From Lathyrus oleraceus (lineage: Eukaryota; Streptophyta; Magnoliopsida; Fabales; Fabaceae): a stretch of 64,000 nucleotides of DNA. Shown in pieces: positions 33,367 to 44,980 of this stretch. Below the pieces are notes generated by a model. It did not search any database and had not been told where the DNA came from. It was given only the letters and a program-made list of their open reading frames with translations. The position numbers were made by a program, and so were the translations under genes. The stretch covers positions 350,924,409-350,988,408 of the forward strand of contig NC_066581.1 in the NCBI RefSeq assembly GCF_024323335.1. The letters are read 5' to 3'. Within the stretch, counting starts at the first letter, position 1. Each line of letters opens with the position of its first letter.

Positions 33367-34470
33367 TTGAATGATGACGTGCTTTACAAGAGAAATTTCG
33401 ATATGGTTTTGCTCAGATGCGTGGATAGACACGAAGCAGACTTATTGATGACTGAAGTCCATGAAGGTTCCTTTGGTACTCATTCCAATGGACATGCAAT
33501 GGCAAAGAAGATGTTGCAAGTTTGTGGAGAAATGCCACAAGTGTCAAATTTATGCGGATAAGATTCATGTTCCTCCGACACTTTTGAACGTCATTTCCTC
33601 CCCATGGCCCTTCTCCATATGGGGAATTGATATGATTGACATGATTGAGCCCAAAGCTTTGAATGGGCATCGTTTCATTTTGGTGGAAATTGATTACTTC
33701 ACAAAGTGGGTTGAAGCGACATCGTATGCGAATGTAACCAAGCAAGTTGTTGTAAGGTTTATCAAGAATCAGATTATATATCGTTATGGTGTGCCAAGTA
33801 AGATCATTACTGATAATGGATCGAACTTGAATAACAATACGGTGGAAGCTCTTTTCAAAGACTTCAAGATTGCACATCATAACTCTTCTCCCTACAGACC
33901 CAAGATGAATGGGGTTGTTGAAGCTGCAAACAAAAACATCAAGAAGATCATCCAGAAGATGGTTGTGACGTACAAGGATTGGCATGAGATGCTCCCAATT
34001 GCTTTGCACGGATATCGTACATCCATCCGCATTTCAACAGGGCAACCCCTTTCTCTCTTGTTTATGGCATGGAAGTTGTACTCCCCGTAGAGGTTAAGAT
34101 CCCTTCATTGCGTGTGCTCATGGAAGCCAAGTTGACTGAGGCGGAATGGTGTCAGACCAGGTATGATCAGTTGAATTTATTTGAAGAGAAGAGATTGACT
34201 GCCATGTGTCATGGTCAGTTATATCAGCAAAGAATGAAGAAAGCTTTTGATAATAAGGTCAGATCTCGTGTGTTCAGAGAAGGTGACCTTGTTCTTAAGA
34301 AGATCCTATCTTTCAAACCATATTCTAGGGGCAAATGGACTCCTAATTATGAAGGCCCACATGTTGTTAAGAGAGCCTTTTCAGGCGGTGCTTTGATTCT
34401 TACAACTATGGATGGTGAAGAGTTCACTCATCCTGTGAATGCAGATGCAGTCAAGAAATACTTCACCTAA
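33367..34470 (+). pseudogene. Ogre-2 integrase (broken)
   Basis: The zinc-binding part has HSNGH (about 33481-33495) and CHKCQIYAD (about 33532-33560). About 40 bp present in Ogre-1 (about 2017-2055) are missing between them, which also shifts the frame. The catalytic core is open from 33461 to 34090, with Asp in GIDMI (about 33623-33640), Asp in ITDNGSN (about 33806-33826) and Glu in GVVEAANKN (about 33911-33937). A one-base loss in the GGGGCAACCCC-like stretch near 34040 shifts the frame again. The C-terminal part reads through 34069-34470 to a natural stop, with SRGKWTPNYEGPHVV resembling the usual integrase tail. Confidence 0.91.
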
Positions 34471-36120
34471 AAAGAAAAGAACAACTCGCTAAGTTGAAAA
34501 CCCGAAAGGGCGACTTAGACAAAAAAGAGCGTCTCGGTGGATTGAAAACCCAAAAGGGCGATCCAGGCAAAAATTAGAGACATAAAACAAACAAAAATTA
34601 TTATCCCGATAAATTGAGTACTCCATCTTGGGGAAATTTATGCAAAAATTAGGGACTCTAGCACGTAACTGCATCCTGCTGATCTTCAGTTTTAGAGACA
34701 TTCTTGAGCACAACGGTTGGTCTCGATTCATCATCCCCAGTAGAAGCCAAAAGCACAATGGATATCAAGAGTTGGTGGAAGGATTAGAGATCATTGTATT
34801 CAATGTAACCCTTTTCCATGTAAATTACCATTTTCAGCTTTGTAAAGATCTATGGAGTCTTGTCATTTACAGACTACCATTCCATTAAATAAAGTTGAAC
34901 TTTTATCCAATTGTTTCTACTCTTATTTATTTCAGCTCAAATAGTTTTAAATTTTATTATGATCATTTTTGAAAATTAATTTTTAAATCAAAATCATTTT
35001 TTCTTAAACATATAAAAGCATTAATTTTAAGCAATCGATTTCATTTTAAAGGAATATCAACGGTGGTTCAAAAGCAGTAAGCCCTAATTGTGGAGCATTA
35101 TTTGGTTCTCCCTAAAGCAGTAGGCGCATTTCTCTTTCATCCTCGACAACATTATTCAGCACTCAGTGTTTATTGATTTCTCTAGACGATTTTTGTTCGC
35201 CATTCCCCGGTGAAGTAGCCAGCTGAGTTGGTTGATCAGTCCCCTGCAGAGTGTTTATTCCCCAGCCGATTTGGGTCTCCAGTGGAGTAAGAGCGGGTTT
35301 CCTAAGCAGTTCAAATGGTTGCAACAGAAACTTCAGTTTTTCCTTGTCAGTCACTATCAATTTCGCTCTCAGTCGGAGTTTCCTCCTGGTTTCTGGGAAG
35401 CTATTTGTGTTTATCCCCTGCATGGTTGTCTCCCATTTGATATGTTGACCTAAAATTCCCTGCAGACTTGATAACGGTTTTCCTCAGCAGATCTCCTCCT
35501 TCCCTAGCTATGATTGAGCTTTTGGGATGTTGATCTCTCTTCTCTCCAGCATTTGTCTCCCTATTTTGTGGGTTGACCGAGAATTGTATTGATGTTTCAA
35601 ATCTGTGGAACCTTTATATCCTTTGCGGTCGTTTTGTCAGCATAATCATCATATATGCATATACATATACATATACATTCATATAATTTTATCATTTGCA
35701 TCATCACACTTGTTGATTCATTCTTGTGATTTTGATTCTCTGTTATGGTGGTCCTTTATCCCCGTACGAGTTTGGTTTCTGTCCTCCTTCAATGGTAGAG
35801 TGTCATCCCCTTAAGCAGAAAGACTTTAACCTTTCTCCTTTCCCCACTGAGTTACTTCCTCGTGGATGATTTTTATTTCAGCTTCCTCCCCAGTTGATTA
35901 TCTGGATGGAACCACTCCCCTTGAGTTATATCCTCATTGGGTTAAGTCTTGATTGACCGGTTCTTTCTAGATCTTGCCTAGATAGATGCTTTGGGTCCCC
36001 TGAGAGTTTATTACCCATTAGCTAGTAATATTCTTCTTAGTTTGCAGTTGTTACTTCTTTCCCAATACCCGGCAAAAGTAACCTTTTTTCTCCCTAGCGG
36101 ATTCATTTTTTCATGTGTCC
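34471..36120 (+). other. Ogre-2 3' UTR, proximal part
   Basis: Noncoding, with no sustained frame. It begins with repeated AACCC-AAAGGGCGA-like words (GAAAACCCGAAAGGGCGA at 34496, GAAAACCCAAAAGGGCGA at 34544), a short duplicated motif. From about 34770 it aligns with Ogre-1 2156 onward. An ATATGCATATACATATAC microsatellite-like run lies at 35652-35681. Confidence 0.8.
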
Positions 36121-36890
36121 CCAGGAAGTATATCCTTGATATGTTCATCCTAACCGATGACGGTTATTTTCTTCCCGTTTTCTGAGTTTATCCTTGATAT
36201 GTTCATCTTAACCGGTGACGGATATTCTCTTTGATGGTATTCTACCTAGTAAAAAGGTAGTTGTAATCCCTATTTTTCTCCCCAGAGAGTTAATCCTTGA
36301 TATGTTCATCCTAACCGATGACGAGTTTTCTTCTCTTTGCGGTCTTCTGCCCAGTAATCGATAGTTTTAAATCCTGCTTTTCTCCCATTTTTAGAGCTTA
36401 TCCTTGATATGTTCACTTTAACCAGTGATGGATATCCTCTTTGTGGTCTTCTATCCAGTAACTGATAGATGTAATCCCTATTTCTTCCCCCCGGAGTCTA
36501 TCCTTGATATGTTTATCCTAACTAGTGACGGATATTCTCTTTGATGGTATTCTATCCAGCATTCGATAGATGTAATTCCTACTTTTTGTTCAGGTGGTTT
36601 TTCCTTGATATGTTCATCCTAACCGATGACGGGTATCCTCCTTAGCATCCCCAGAGAATTAATCCTTGATATGTTCATTCTAACCGATGACGAGTTTTCT
36701 TTTCTTTGTGGACTTCTACCAAGTAACCGGTAGTTGTAAATCCTATTTCTACAGTTTTCCCCAGCAAGGCTATTCTTACCCAGTGGTCGGTAATGAATAC
36801 ACCCTCTTGGCGGCCCTTAGTGAGTCATCCTTGATATGTTCATCCTAACCGATGACAGGTGTCCTCTCTATCAGATCTTTATTATCTCCT
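36121..36890 (+). repeat. Tandem repeats in the Ogre-2 3' UTR
   Basis: The core TCCTTGATATGTTCATC recurs at 36133, 36191, 36294, 36401, 36501, 36602, 36663 and 36828 (8 copies; 7 in Ogre-1). Spacings are 58, 103, 107, 100, 101, 61 and 165 bp. Ogre-1 has the same short-long-long pattern with one fewer unit of about 100 bp. The second word, CCCAGTAACCGGTAGT-like, lies between cores. Confidence 0.94.
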
Positions 36891-37229
36891 TACCCAGTAA
36901 CAGGTAGTGGATAATAGATTTCTGCTCCTCCCATGTTGAAGTTTATTTCTTCTCCAGTTGAGTTGAGTGTGTATTTCTTTAGTGAAATCATTTTTCCTGC
37001 ATGATTCGAGTACTTCAATTTTATTCTGATCTATTTGTTTCCCCTGCAGTTGTTCTTTTGTTTCCCCGGCTGAGTCTTTCCATTTTTTATGGAATTCCTC
37101 TAGTCTCCCAGTAGTTTTTAAGTCGTATCCTGGCCTACGTACAACCTCTTTTACCCCCTCAGAGTCTTTGTCGATACGAAGATTTTAACCTTCACCTCTT
37201 CAATTAGAATGTCCTTAAATAAGGGCAGC
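36891..37229 (+). other. Ogre-2 3' UTR end and polypurine tract
   Basis: Unique 3' UTR shared with Ogre-1 4100-4614 but about 160 bp shorter. It ends AAATAAGGGCAGC immediately before the LTR; the purine run is the likely plus-strand primer. Confidence 0.8.
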
Positions 37230-40200
37230 TGTAAGACCCCAATTTTGACCCTAAGATCCCTCATGCCATTTCATCATATGCATTAGCATTGGGATCATAC
37301 CTTGGCATCCTCCTTACCCCTCTTTCATTGGGTTTGTTTTGGGAGATATCACCAAGCATCATGTGATTGTATCATACTTGTATATTATCATTTTACTAAC
37401 CAAAATATCAAAAATATGTCTTTGCATTTGCCTAACTCTTTTGTGGGTAGGGCACGATCACCTTGATCTATCAAGTTCATATCTAGGGTTTAAGACCCTC
37501 ATTACTAAGAGTACAACCAAGTAATGATCCACAATGTCTCTAAGCATCATATATGAGCCCCAATGATCCCTACGTGTTTTTTGATCAAGATTTTTTCAAG
37601 AGTTTGGAGTTGGTTTGCCTTGGAAACCCTAGTTTATCTAGGTATCTTGAGTAACTTCTTCAACAAGCTTCCTCACCAATTAATCAAATATCTCAAAGGA
37701 CACTTAAAATTACATTATCTTATGCATATATGATCTACCATGACCCTAAAAAGTCAAGAGAATTGCAAGTTAGCAAGTTGATTGATGGTGGTTGGCCAGA
37801 TGAATTCATCTAATCAAAACTGGGTCTCCAGAGACCCTATCTCCTACAATTTTCATAATATGAAAATTATTCCAAGAATAAAGTTACTCTAAATTACATT
37901 CTAAACAACTTTCATGTTGAGTTCTAGAGCTAATTTTGCTTGTAAAGTCATTTTCTATATTGAAACTTTATAGGTCATTTTGTCTAAACCCTAATTTGAA
38001 GGTCAACTTCCCAAGGCCATAACTTGCTCATTTTTTATAAGATGAAAGATTTACAAGTTGCACAATCAAATTGAATATGTCTACTTCAGCTTTGATGTTT
38101 GGAGTGGAAGCTAAATCAACTTTTATGAGCATGTGATATGAGGATACATTATAGGTCATTTTGGACCAATACCATTGAACAAATGATTTTCCTCAACTTT
38201 AAAAATCCATAACTCACTCATTCTAAATCCAAATAATGTTGAGTGTATGACCATTTTGAAGGTATTTGAAATATATACAACCTTGATTAAGAAACTTTTC
38301 TCATTTGGAGCTCAAATAAGAAGTTAAACAAGGTGGAATAATTGAATATGTGACTTGACACTTAGAAATTTTTTTAACATGTTGAAATTTCCAAACTTCC
38401 ACCTCAAAATTAACCATGATACAAGTTACAAATGGAAAAGTGTTCAACATAAAAGTTGTTCCTCCTGATCTAAGCTTTCCAAAGAATCCTAATTCATTCA
38501 TTTTGGACTAAGTTTGATAGATCTGTGCATGGTGTAAATAAACCTGTATCAGTTGGCAAGAACAATACTTCAAATATCCAAATAACTTTGCCTTGCCATT
38601 CAAGCTTCATGCAAACCTCATTTCAGTTGATTATGGACCTAATTAGATTGCTTCATGGGCCTGTACACGCCCATGCAAGCATGTGCATTGCATTACCAAA
38701 TTTGAACAATTTTTCAAGTGTGCAAATAACACTTCCTTTTGCTATAAATAGAGGTCCCCTGCATCAATTCAAAGGACCCTTGCGCGCCAGCTTTGCCCCC
38801 AATCTTCCAAACCATCTCAATTCAAAGGAAAACCTGAGAAATTTCATTTGAAATTTGAGTTTGAATCTCACTGTTTGGAGATTCAAAAACTCCAGGATCC
38901 AAAGCTTTGCATTGTTCTTAAGCCACTTCCACAAGCTCCACAAGCAAGATCAAGCACGAATTGAAGCAAGAGAGATCCATTTTTGCACATCATTGAAGGT
39001 AATTTTCCAGATTTTTCTTCTCTTTGATTCTCTCTTAATACTCATCAATTCTCTTGGATCCTTGGTTGTCTGAAGTCCTACCAATGTAGGCAAGAAGATT
39101 GAGTTGCTTTGAGGTCAAATCGAAGCAACTCAGTTGACACACCTCAAAATTCAACTCCACGTATCTCTCTATATATTTGGAGTTAGTTAAAATTGAGGTG
39201 ATATTCGGGATCTACGCCATTTTATCTTTAAAATCATGTCCTCTTTTTTCATTTATGATGTGGTGATGACTGAACCAGTCCGGCCAGGGTCATCGGAGAA
39301 GATGACCGGCCTTTGGCTCCGGCGATGCGCTGGAAGCGTTCAGAGGCATTAAATGAGTTTGGAATGTTTTAATCAGGAGTGTACATTGTGATTACCAGGC
39401 ATGTGGACGTTTGACTCAAGCGTATCATGGAACACGCGCGCTCCACCACTTGATCTTCCACCTCAATTAATGAGGCAGACCAAGTGGTCCACGTTTTTTT
39501 GATTATCTGATTTTATTTTTTATTCCTTTGATTTTCATTAATTCATATTAATTTTAATATTGATCCAAAAAATATGAGAGTTTCACCAAAAATTTTCAAA
39601 TCAAATCCTCTTTCATTTTCTGAATTAAAATTATTTTTTGGATCATTATTAATATTTTTCATGATTTAATTGATTTTGTGAATATTTTTAACTGTTTAAA
39701 AATACTTTTAAGTCCAAAAATTCTGAATTTTTTTCTCCAAGGTCGTTTGACCTTGTTTGACCTATGATAAATCTCATGACCATTTCTTTGGTGCTTTGAT
39801 GAGGTTTTAGGAAATTGACCAACCATATTTAATTTAATGTATTTTTTAAATATTTTTAATTGTTTAAATGCCAAATTAATTGTGTAGAGCCATTTTAATT
39901 GATTTTGTAAGTTTGACTTGTGTTGTTGGGCCTTGGTCAAGGTTGATTTGACTTTGTTAGGTTAAGATCATTGGATTTAGGGGATTGATAGAATGTACAT
40001 TCCATCTCCCAAAATGTATGAATGATCTTAACTTGGTAAAAGTCCTCCTTTGTCCAATTTGAGTTTGATCCATCTCCCCTCCCTCTTCATCTCATTCCCC
40101 TTCTTTATGCATTCATGTCATGGACCTATAATATCTCAATATCCTAAGGCTAGTTGATTGCAAAATCAACATAAGTATGGATGAGATTAGGTTCTCCACT

Positions 40201-41930
40201 TTGCATATTCTTTTTGTGTGTGCTATGTTTCATGAGCATAGTTCATCATACTATGTCTCTAACATGCACTAACACCAAAATTCTATTGCCCGATATCAAA
40301 TAGTTGTGACTTCTACATAAGTCCAATTACGATTGCTTAACATAGCACTAAATTTGTGACACAAAAGACATAACATTCTAGTTAGTGAGATTGTAAGTCT
40401 CCCCTCTTTCATGTTATTGTATGGAAATTTGGCCTTTTTTCCTTCCTTTGGAAGATGTCTTGGTTCAAGGATCCATGCTTGTGATAAGTGGGTTGAGTGT
40501 TCTCCAAATAATGACTTAAACAAAAGCAAAGCAAAAGCAATACTAACTTCTAATTCACTAACAACTAACATTTAATTTCAAGTCATTTACTTTTAATGCA
40601 CTTTAATTTTTAAGCCTTATTCATTTGCCATTATTCATACCATTCAAGTTATTTACTTTTATGTCATTTTCACTTTGTCCACTTAGACCATATTTTATGA
40701 TATATTGTGTTTGTATATACTTGTTTGATTGTGTGGTCTTTTGACCTTAATGTACATAATAAGAACAAAAACCCTAAAAAACATTTTGTGTGGACTATTG
40801 GTTTAATTTGAGACTATTGGACTTAGAATTCAGGCAACACTCCCTATGCAAAGGACTTGGCCAATGCCAACTTTCATGTAACCAAGTGCTTGTGATTTGA
40901 AACTTCATCTAATATATCACTGAAGATCCATTTAAGTTCATCTGCAATATGATAATTATGAAGCTGTTATTTTGAACCTGTGACTTAGTGCACTGTGGAA
41001 TTCATCTGCTACATGGGCAACTTTGAAGAAGATAATGGAGTTGCCAAGCTTGGATGTGGCTATCTTTATTTGATGCCTTGATCTTCAAGTTGATATATTG
41101 TGAAATGTTTGTTGCTTGATTATAATGTCCAAGGGAATTTGGGTTTCTATATGTCATTCTTGTCTATTGGATTGTAGCCCATTGGTCAGATCTTTTCAAC
41201 TCTCAACTTTTAAATTTATGCTTAGGATTAGTCTCTTCATCTCCTCCCCACTTCTTTAATTTTAAAATCTCTCCCTCCTTTCAAAAATATTCTTTGCTTG
41301 TGTTTGTAGATTTTAAAACTATGACCACTTTTGCAAACAAGAAACTTTGGCCTTAAGCCATTGCATTTTCAAACTTCTTTTCTTAATCAAACTTGTAAAT
41401 AGACTTAACTATACTTGACTTAAAAATTTCAAAAGCCAAAAAGAACTAACTCATTCAAACCATTTTTAGGCCTTTGTGCCTTTCAAACTTAATTTTTTGT
41501 TAAAAAGAAACACATTCACTTTGAAATTGATACCACGAACTACGAGGTTTTGATCCCTCATTTTATGTTGGTACGTAGGCACAAGTCCGAAGGTCTTGTC
41601 AAACACAAAAATATAATTAACAAGTTCTTTTCTCATCCCCCCTTCTATTTGTTTGCAAACATCATTTGTACATAAACACATATGCACACAAAAAAGGGCT
41701 CCCTATGAGTATCTAGGACACTTTGGGTGCTAACACCTTCCTTCTGTGTAACCAACCCCCTTACCTGTAATCTCTGGCATTTTATTAGTTTTGATTTGAA
41801 AACTTCTTATTTTTTGGGTTTTGTTCGTACTTTTTCCTTTTCCCTTGGAAACAATAAAAGCGCGGTGGCGACTCTTGTTATTTGATGTCTTGCTTATCCA
41901 TAGCTTGATGATCATGAATTTACCGCTACA
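37230..41930 (+). repeat. Ogre-2 3' LTR (4701 bp)
   Basis: It matches the 5' LTR from TGTAAGACCCC to CCGCTACA and is followed by the target duplication ATATC. It retains the promoter segment lost from the 5' copy, including TATAAATA at 38743-38750. Short ORFs inside it on both strands recur at the matching place in the 5' LTR (for example 9171-9446 and 40296-40571, minus), which reflects LTR identity and not genes. Confidence 0.96.
38743..38750 (+). promoter_or_regulatory. TATA box of the Ogre-2 LTR promoter
   Basis: TATAAATA in TTTTGCTATAAATAGAGG, about 1.5 kb into the LTR. It is present only in the 3' LTR; the corresponding 5' LTR segment has been replaced. Confidence 0.75.
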
Positions 41931-42127
41931 ATATCCCATAGACAAGGAGAGAATTGCCTACCATGTGGTCACTGATTCTACCATACACCTAAACATTTTC
42001 CTTCTACAACTATGATGAGATGACACCAATAATATTTGTTGCAAATTATTAACAATTAATAATTTTGAGTGTGTTCCTAAATGACAAAAATATATGCAAG
42101 TGAAGATTTATTTTTGAATTCAGAAAT
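41931..42127 (+). other. Unassigned right flank of Ogre-2
   Basis: It begins with the duplicated ATATC and continues the sequence interrupted at 6239. AT-rich, no gene or repeat recognised, running up to the diverged copia LTR. Confidence 0.6.
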
Positions 42128-42690
42128 AGACAACACTGATGAAGTATTGCAGTAGGTTTGAATTCAAAAATATGCAACACTTGTGAAGTGTTGCAGTAAG
42201 TTTGAATTCGAAATAGACAACACTTTGTGAAGTGTTTCATAATGAAAATATGAAACTCTTGAACAATGTTGATGTGGATAAAACATTGTAACTTTTGGTA
42301 AAAAAGTATGTGCCTTTTGGTAAAAAAAGTACGTAATATTTTGTAAAGGCATGTAACTTTTGGTAAAAGGAAGTTGTTTCAACAAGGATCGCAACCTTGT
42401 GAAATAACACCAATATGGATTGTAAATGCTTCATTCCAGATTCAGAAAAATATAACAAAAAATGTACATCCTCTTCACTAACATTTCAAATACTCTTCTC
42501 CACATTCGAGTTTTCATGAGTCTTATGCAAACTCGATTATAGGCTGAGTTATCTTGGGTATTCATGCGTTCCAACTCTAAGACATTTGAGAGTGCTCGAA
42601 ATGCTTTTAAGGAAAGTGATTTTGTTCATGATTCAAGCCTGAACTCATTCAATCTAAATAGTTTATCGAACAAACTTAAAAGTATGTCAA
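42128..42690 (+). repeat. Diverged copia 5' LTR
   Basis: It aligns with 49299-49810 through shared words such as GTAACTTTTGGTAAAA, CACAACCTTGTGAAAYAACA and CGAGTTTTCATSAGTCTTA. It opens with three units of about 45 bp (ACAACACT..TGAAGTRTTGCAGTARGTTTGAATTC-like words); the 3' LTR has two. By eye the divergence is around 15-20 percent. Confidence 0.72.
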
Positions 42691-43790
42691 AGAATGGCAA
42701 TCGAGACTTCCGTTTCAAGCATCAAAGAATGAGTTATTGTGCCATGGACACATTCTTAACACAAGAAAAATCACTATTATGAATCCGAGTATGTTTTATT
42801 GTTTCTTATAATATCAGGATTCAAATATGAATTTTTATAATAATTGATATTAGAGAAAAGTTACCGATTTATGATTTGCTAATAATAATTAGATGATAAG
42901 ATAATATTTTGGATGGATTGATATATGAATCTTACTATGTTGATGCTTTGTACTCGATAAATCCTTTGAAATTGAATAAAGATAATTTTGTATATATTGT
43001 ATTAATATAATATACTATACACTAACGAGTCATTTATTGGTTTTGTTTAAGAAAAAAAGGTTATGTCATTTGTAGTAAGAAGAAACTCAATATACCAGAT
43101 TCAATTTTGATCATTCAGTTTCAATTTTGAGCAGTACATAATTTAAGTTTCGTTTAGTAAATAATTACATAATTCTTTTATTTGGATAAAGACATTGTAT
43201 GGTTTATGTCATCAATGTCTCTGAAGAAGCAAAAATATATATAAATTAATGATAGATTATGCACAAAAGTAAAATACATTGTCTTGTCTTAATGGATTTG
43301 CATGTATAAAGAATATAGATAATTTGCATTTATTAGTGTTTGTTGTATTCAAAATATTAAAAGGTTAATATTCAAATTGTTATTTCATCTATGCAAATGG
43401 AATTCCTGAAAAATAGAATGGTACATTGTTGATTAGTTTGGTGATTATAATTTTATAAATTGAGTGTTATTGTGTAAGTGTATTCTATATACTGGTCTAT
43501 TAAAAATGCAAAATTATGAGTATAATATGAATTAAATTCTCAATTTTATTGAAGATCCAGTAATGGTCATTTTGTCTTTGGTTTTTCTTAAATGAATTGT
43601 ATTTTAGAATTATTATTAAAGTTTAATCACTAAAGTGGTCAAATTAATTAAAGTTTTGATTCCAAATTATGCAAGTGAACTTGGTTTGAGATTCTATATG
43701 AATAACACATTTGAACTCAATAAAATTCATTATTATAAGCCATATATAAAGATCATTCAAATATGAATCATGACATATATAAACTTATGA
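42691..43790 (+). other. Copia internal region, unrecognisable part
   Basis: 1.1 kb of AT-rich, stop-dense sequence where leader, gag and protease would be expected. I see no recognisable coding block, RNA gene or repeat. Confidence 0.5.
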
Positions 43791-44500
43791 ATATGGACTC
43801 GAATTATTGAATCCCAAGATGTAAGATTTTGAAAACCTTATCACAGAGAATAAGGAATCAGAGATTCCAATAAATAAAGAATCTAATGAGGAAGGTTCTC
43901 TACGGATTGTTGAAACACAAACAAAAAGTTCTTCACAGATTGTTGGAACACAATCCGAACATAGGATAAGCAAGAGAGCCTGAAAGGTTAAGGATCTAGG
44001 ATCGAACAAAATTGATTATCGACTTATTTATTTTATCTAGTAGAAGGAAATAATGATAATTTTGTTTTCCCGTTATTCTTCAAGTGGAAGATGATCCTAA
44101 GACTTATAAGGAAGCAATAGCTTCAAGAGACTCCTCTTGTTTAGATTAATGACCAAGGGTGTTTTAAACAAAAATAAGGTGATCCTAAACACCAACAAGT
44201 CTAGATTAATGACCAAGGGTGTTTTAAACAAAAATAAGGTGTTTATCATTTGACACATATGCACTAGTAGCAATCAAAAAGAAAATTAGAGCACCATTTG
44301 CATTATCTTCTTTGCATAACCTTATAGTTCTTGATATGGATGTCAAAACAACATTCCAAAATATAGATGTTGATGAGGAGATTTACATGGAGAAACCGAA
44401 AGGTTATGTGCTTCTTGGTAATGAACAAAAGGCGTGCAAACTTATCAAATCCTTGGATGGATTAAAAAAATCCCCGAAACAATGAAATCAAAAATTTGAC
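43791..44500 (+). pseudogene. Copia integrase-RT linker and RT start (relic)
   Basis: Decayed linker residues (SKRA-KVKDLG, about 43968-44003) are followed by RT remnants with LHNLIVLDMDVKTTF (about 44311-44355), DEEIYMEKPKGYVL (about 44373-44414) and KSLDGLKKSPKQ (about 44449-44484). A 61-bp direct duplication at 44141-44242 interrupts it: TAGATTAATGACCAAGGGTG occurs twice. The catalytic YVDD region is missing. Confidence 0.8.
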
Positions 44501-44594
44501 TCTACCATTGCAAGATTCACCAATGAAAGAGAAGACACACAACTTAGCAGAAGAATTTTCAGTCTTATCAAAACAGGAATTCAAAGAGTTTTTC

Positions 44595-44980
44595 ATTATC
44601 AAAAGGGGGAGATTACGAGGAATAAATCTTATATCTAGTTAAATTTTGATGAATAAAAATATTATCAAGTAAGAAAAAGTTCAAAAGTGTCATGCACATC
44701 AATGATGAAGTTGATCAAGAAGGTTTAGTATAGAAATTCAAGTGAAGATTTGAGACAAGTGAACATAATAAATAAGGTGTTCATTGCAATTTATACTATA
44801 CTACTTTAAATTTCTCATAATTTCATCTCTCACTTCATCTAAAAACCTTCTTGCATCATCATACATGATCATCTAAAACCTTCTTCATCTAATTCTTGCT
44901 ACAAGTGTTTGTACACAAAGTTGTGTGAGAATATTGTGATATTTATTTGTCTCCATGTTGATTATATGATTGATCATTAG
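44595..44980 (+). repeat. LTR-like fragment with purine tract inside the copia relic
   Basis: ATTATCAAAAGGGGGAGATTACGAGG (44585-44610 region) looks like a copia polypurine tract followed by an LTR start. About 380 bp of non-coding sequence follows before copia RT wording resumes near 44985. It is probably a fragment of another copia 3' end that inserted here or was joined by rearrangement; no flanking duplication was found. Confidence 0.45.

Larger units (their letters stand above)
6240..41930 (+). mobile_element. Ogre-2: complete Ty3/gypsy Tat/Ogre retrotransposon with nested insertions
   Basis: Two LTRs (6240-10805 and 37230-41930) both start TGTAAGACCCC and end CCGCTACA. They are bounded by the perfect 5-bp duplication ATATC (6235-6239 and 41931-41935). 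Internal order: primer site, ORF1, gag, protease, intron, RT, RNase H, archaeal-like RNase H, integrase, 3' UTR tandem repeats, polypurine tract. It is interrupted by a SIRE-type copia at 16794-30706. Removing that and its GAAGA duplication leaves about 21.8 kb, close to the known size of pea Ogre. Every ORF carries stops or frameshifts. In a short hand comparison the LTRs differ by roughly 6 percent. Confidence 0.97.

Noticed and set aside
36121..36890. Regularly spaced repeats resembling a CRISPR array
   Set aside because: The units sit in the 3' UTR of a plant retrotransposon, are imperfect, and the spacers themselves repeat; the same array occurs in Ogre-1. No bacterial context exists.
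42691..43790. Possible host gene between the copia LTR and pol relic
   Set aside because: Stop-dense in all frames, AT-rich, with no splice-linked coding blocks I could recognise; position fits a decayed copia leader and gag.
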